Of a stretch of DNA of 5,645 nt, positions 5,641 to 5,645 are shown piece by piece. This DNA is from Desulfobulbaceae bacterium UBA5173. Lineage in GTDB: Bacteria; Desulfobacterota; Desulfobulbia; Desulfobulbales; Desulfobulbaceae. The stretch is from positions 2,148 to 7,792 of the forward strand of contig DHWV01000008.1 in assembly GCA_002413355.1 (NCBI GenBank), in the 5' to 3' direction. The notes below the pieces were generated by a model. The model saw only the letters and a list, made by a program, of their open reading frames with translations. It was not told the origin of the DNA and ran no database searches. A program made the position numbers and the translations under genes. Positions within the stretch are counted from its first letter, which is position 1; every line of letters starts with the position of its first letter.

Positions 5641-5645
5641 ATAAA

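Noticed and set aside
1..5645. CRISPR array, tRNA or rRNA gene
   Set aside because: No regularly spaced repeats, no cloverleaf-like GGTTCRA-containing segment and no rRNA-like conserved blocks were seen on either strand.

Overview
This window looks like chromosomal sequence from a Gram-negative bacterium of middling to high GC content, with one clearly foreign-looking AT-rich gene at its right end. The gene set (a COG5610-type HAD protein, a HisC-type aminotransferase and a possible HU-like fragment) would fit a Desulfobulbales-like sulfur bacterium or a relative. That placement is a weak inference; no marker gene in the window fixes the taxon.

Left part (1-2984, + strand). The first 120 bases hold the tail of an upstream transcription unit, closed by a textbook rho-independent terminator with a perfect 12-bp stem and seven T. 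After a short leader with a weak promoter candidate comes a two-gene unit: a 210-aa inner-membrane protein of unknown function (strong RBS), then a 705-aa cytoplasmic protein with an N-terminal HAD phosphatase-like domain and a long C-terminal domain of the type found with surface polysaccharide genes. Stop and start overlap (TTGA), so the two are probably translated together.

Middle part (2985-3327). This intergenic stretch is not empty. On the - strand it holds a 45-codon gene with a good Shine-Dalgarno and an upstream promoter candidate with a perfect TTGACA -35 box. Its product resembles the N-terminal half of HU/IHF-like DNA-binding proteins. A 10-bp stem-loop lies at its stop codon and between the converging genes.

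Right part (3328-5616, - strand). A complete PLP-dependent aminotransferase of the histidinol-phosphate aminotransferase type lies directly downstream of a 405-aa, AT-rich, two-TM protein that I cannot assign to a named family. The two are in the same reading frame, separated only by TAA and one codon, and hisC has no visible Shine-Dalgarno. Hence hisC expression probably depends on the membrane gene, either by coupling or by a shared transcript. Just upstream of the membrane gene the sequence resembles an insertion-sequence terminus.

The best candidate for something undescribed is the AT-rich membrane protein. Its layout is two TM helices, a coiled coil, a cytoplasmic alpha/beta region, an Asn/Gly-rich linker with a QGDNHSN motif and a helical C-terminal domain. 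This resembles membrane-anchored effector or signalling proteins, but no function can be proved from the sequence alone.
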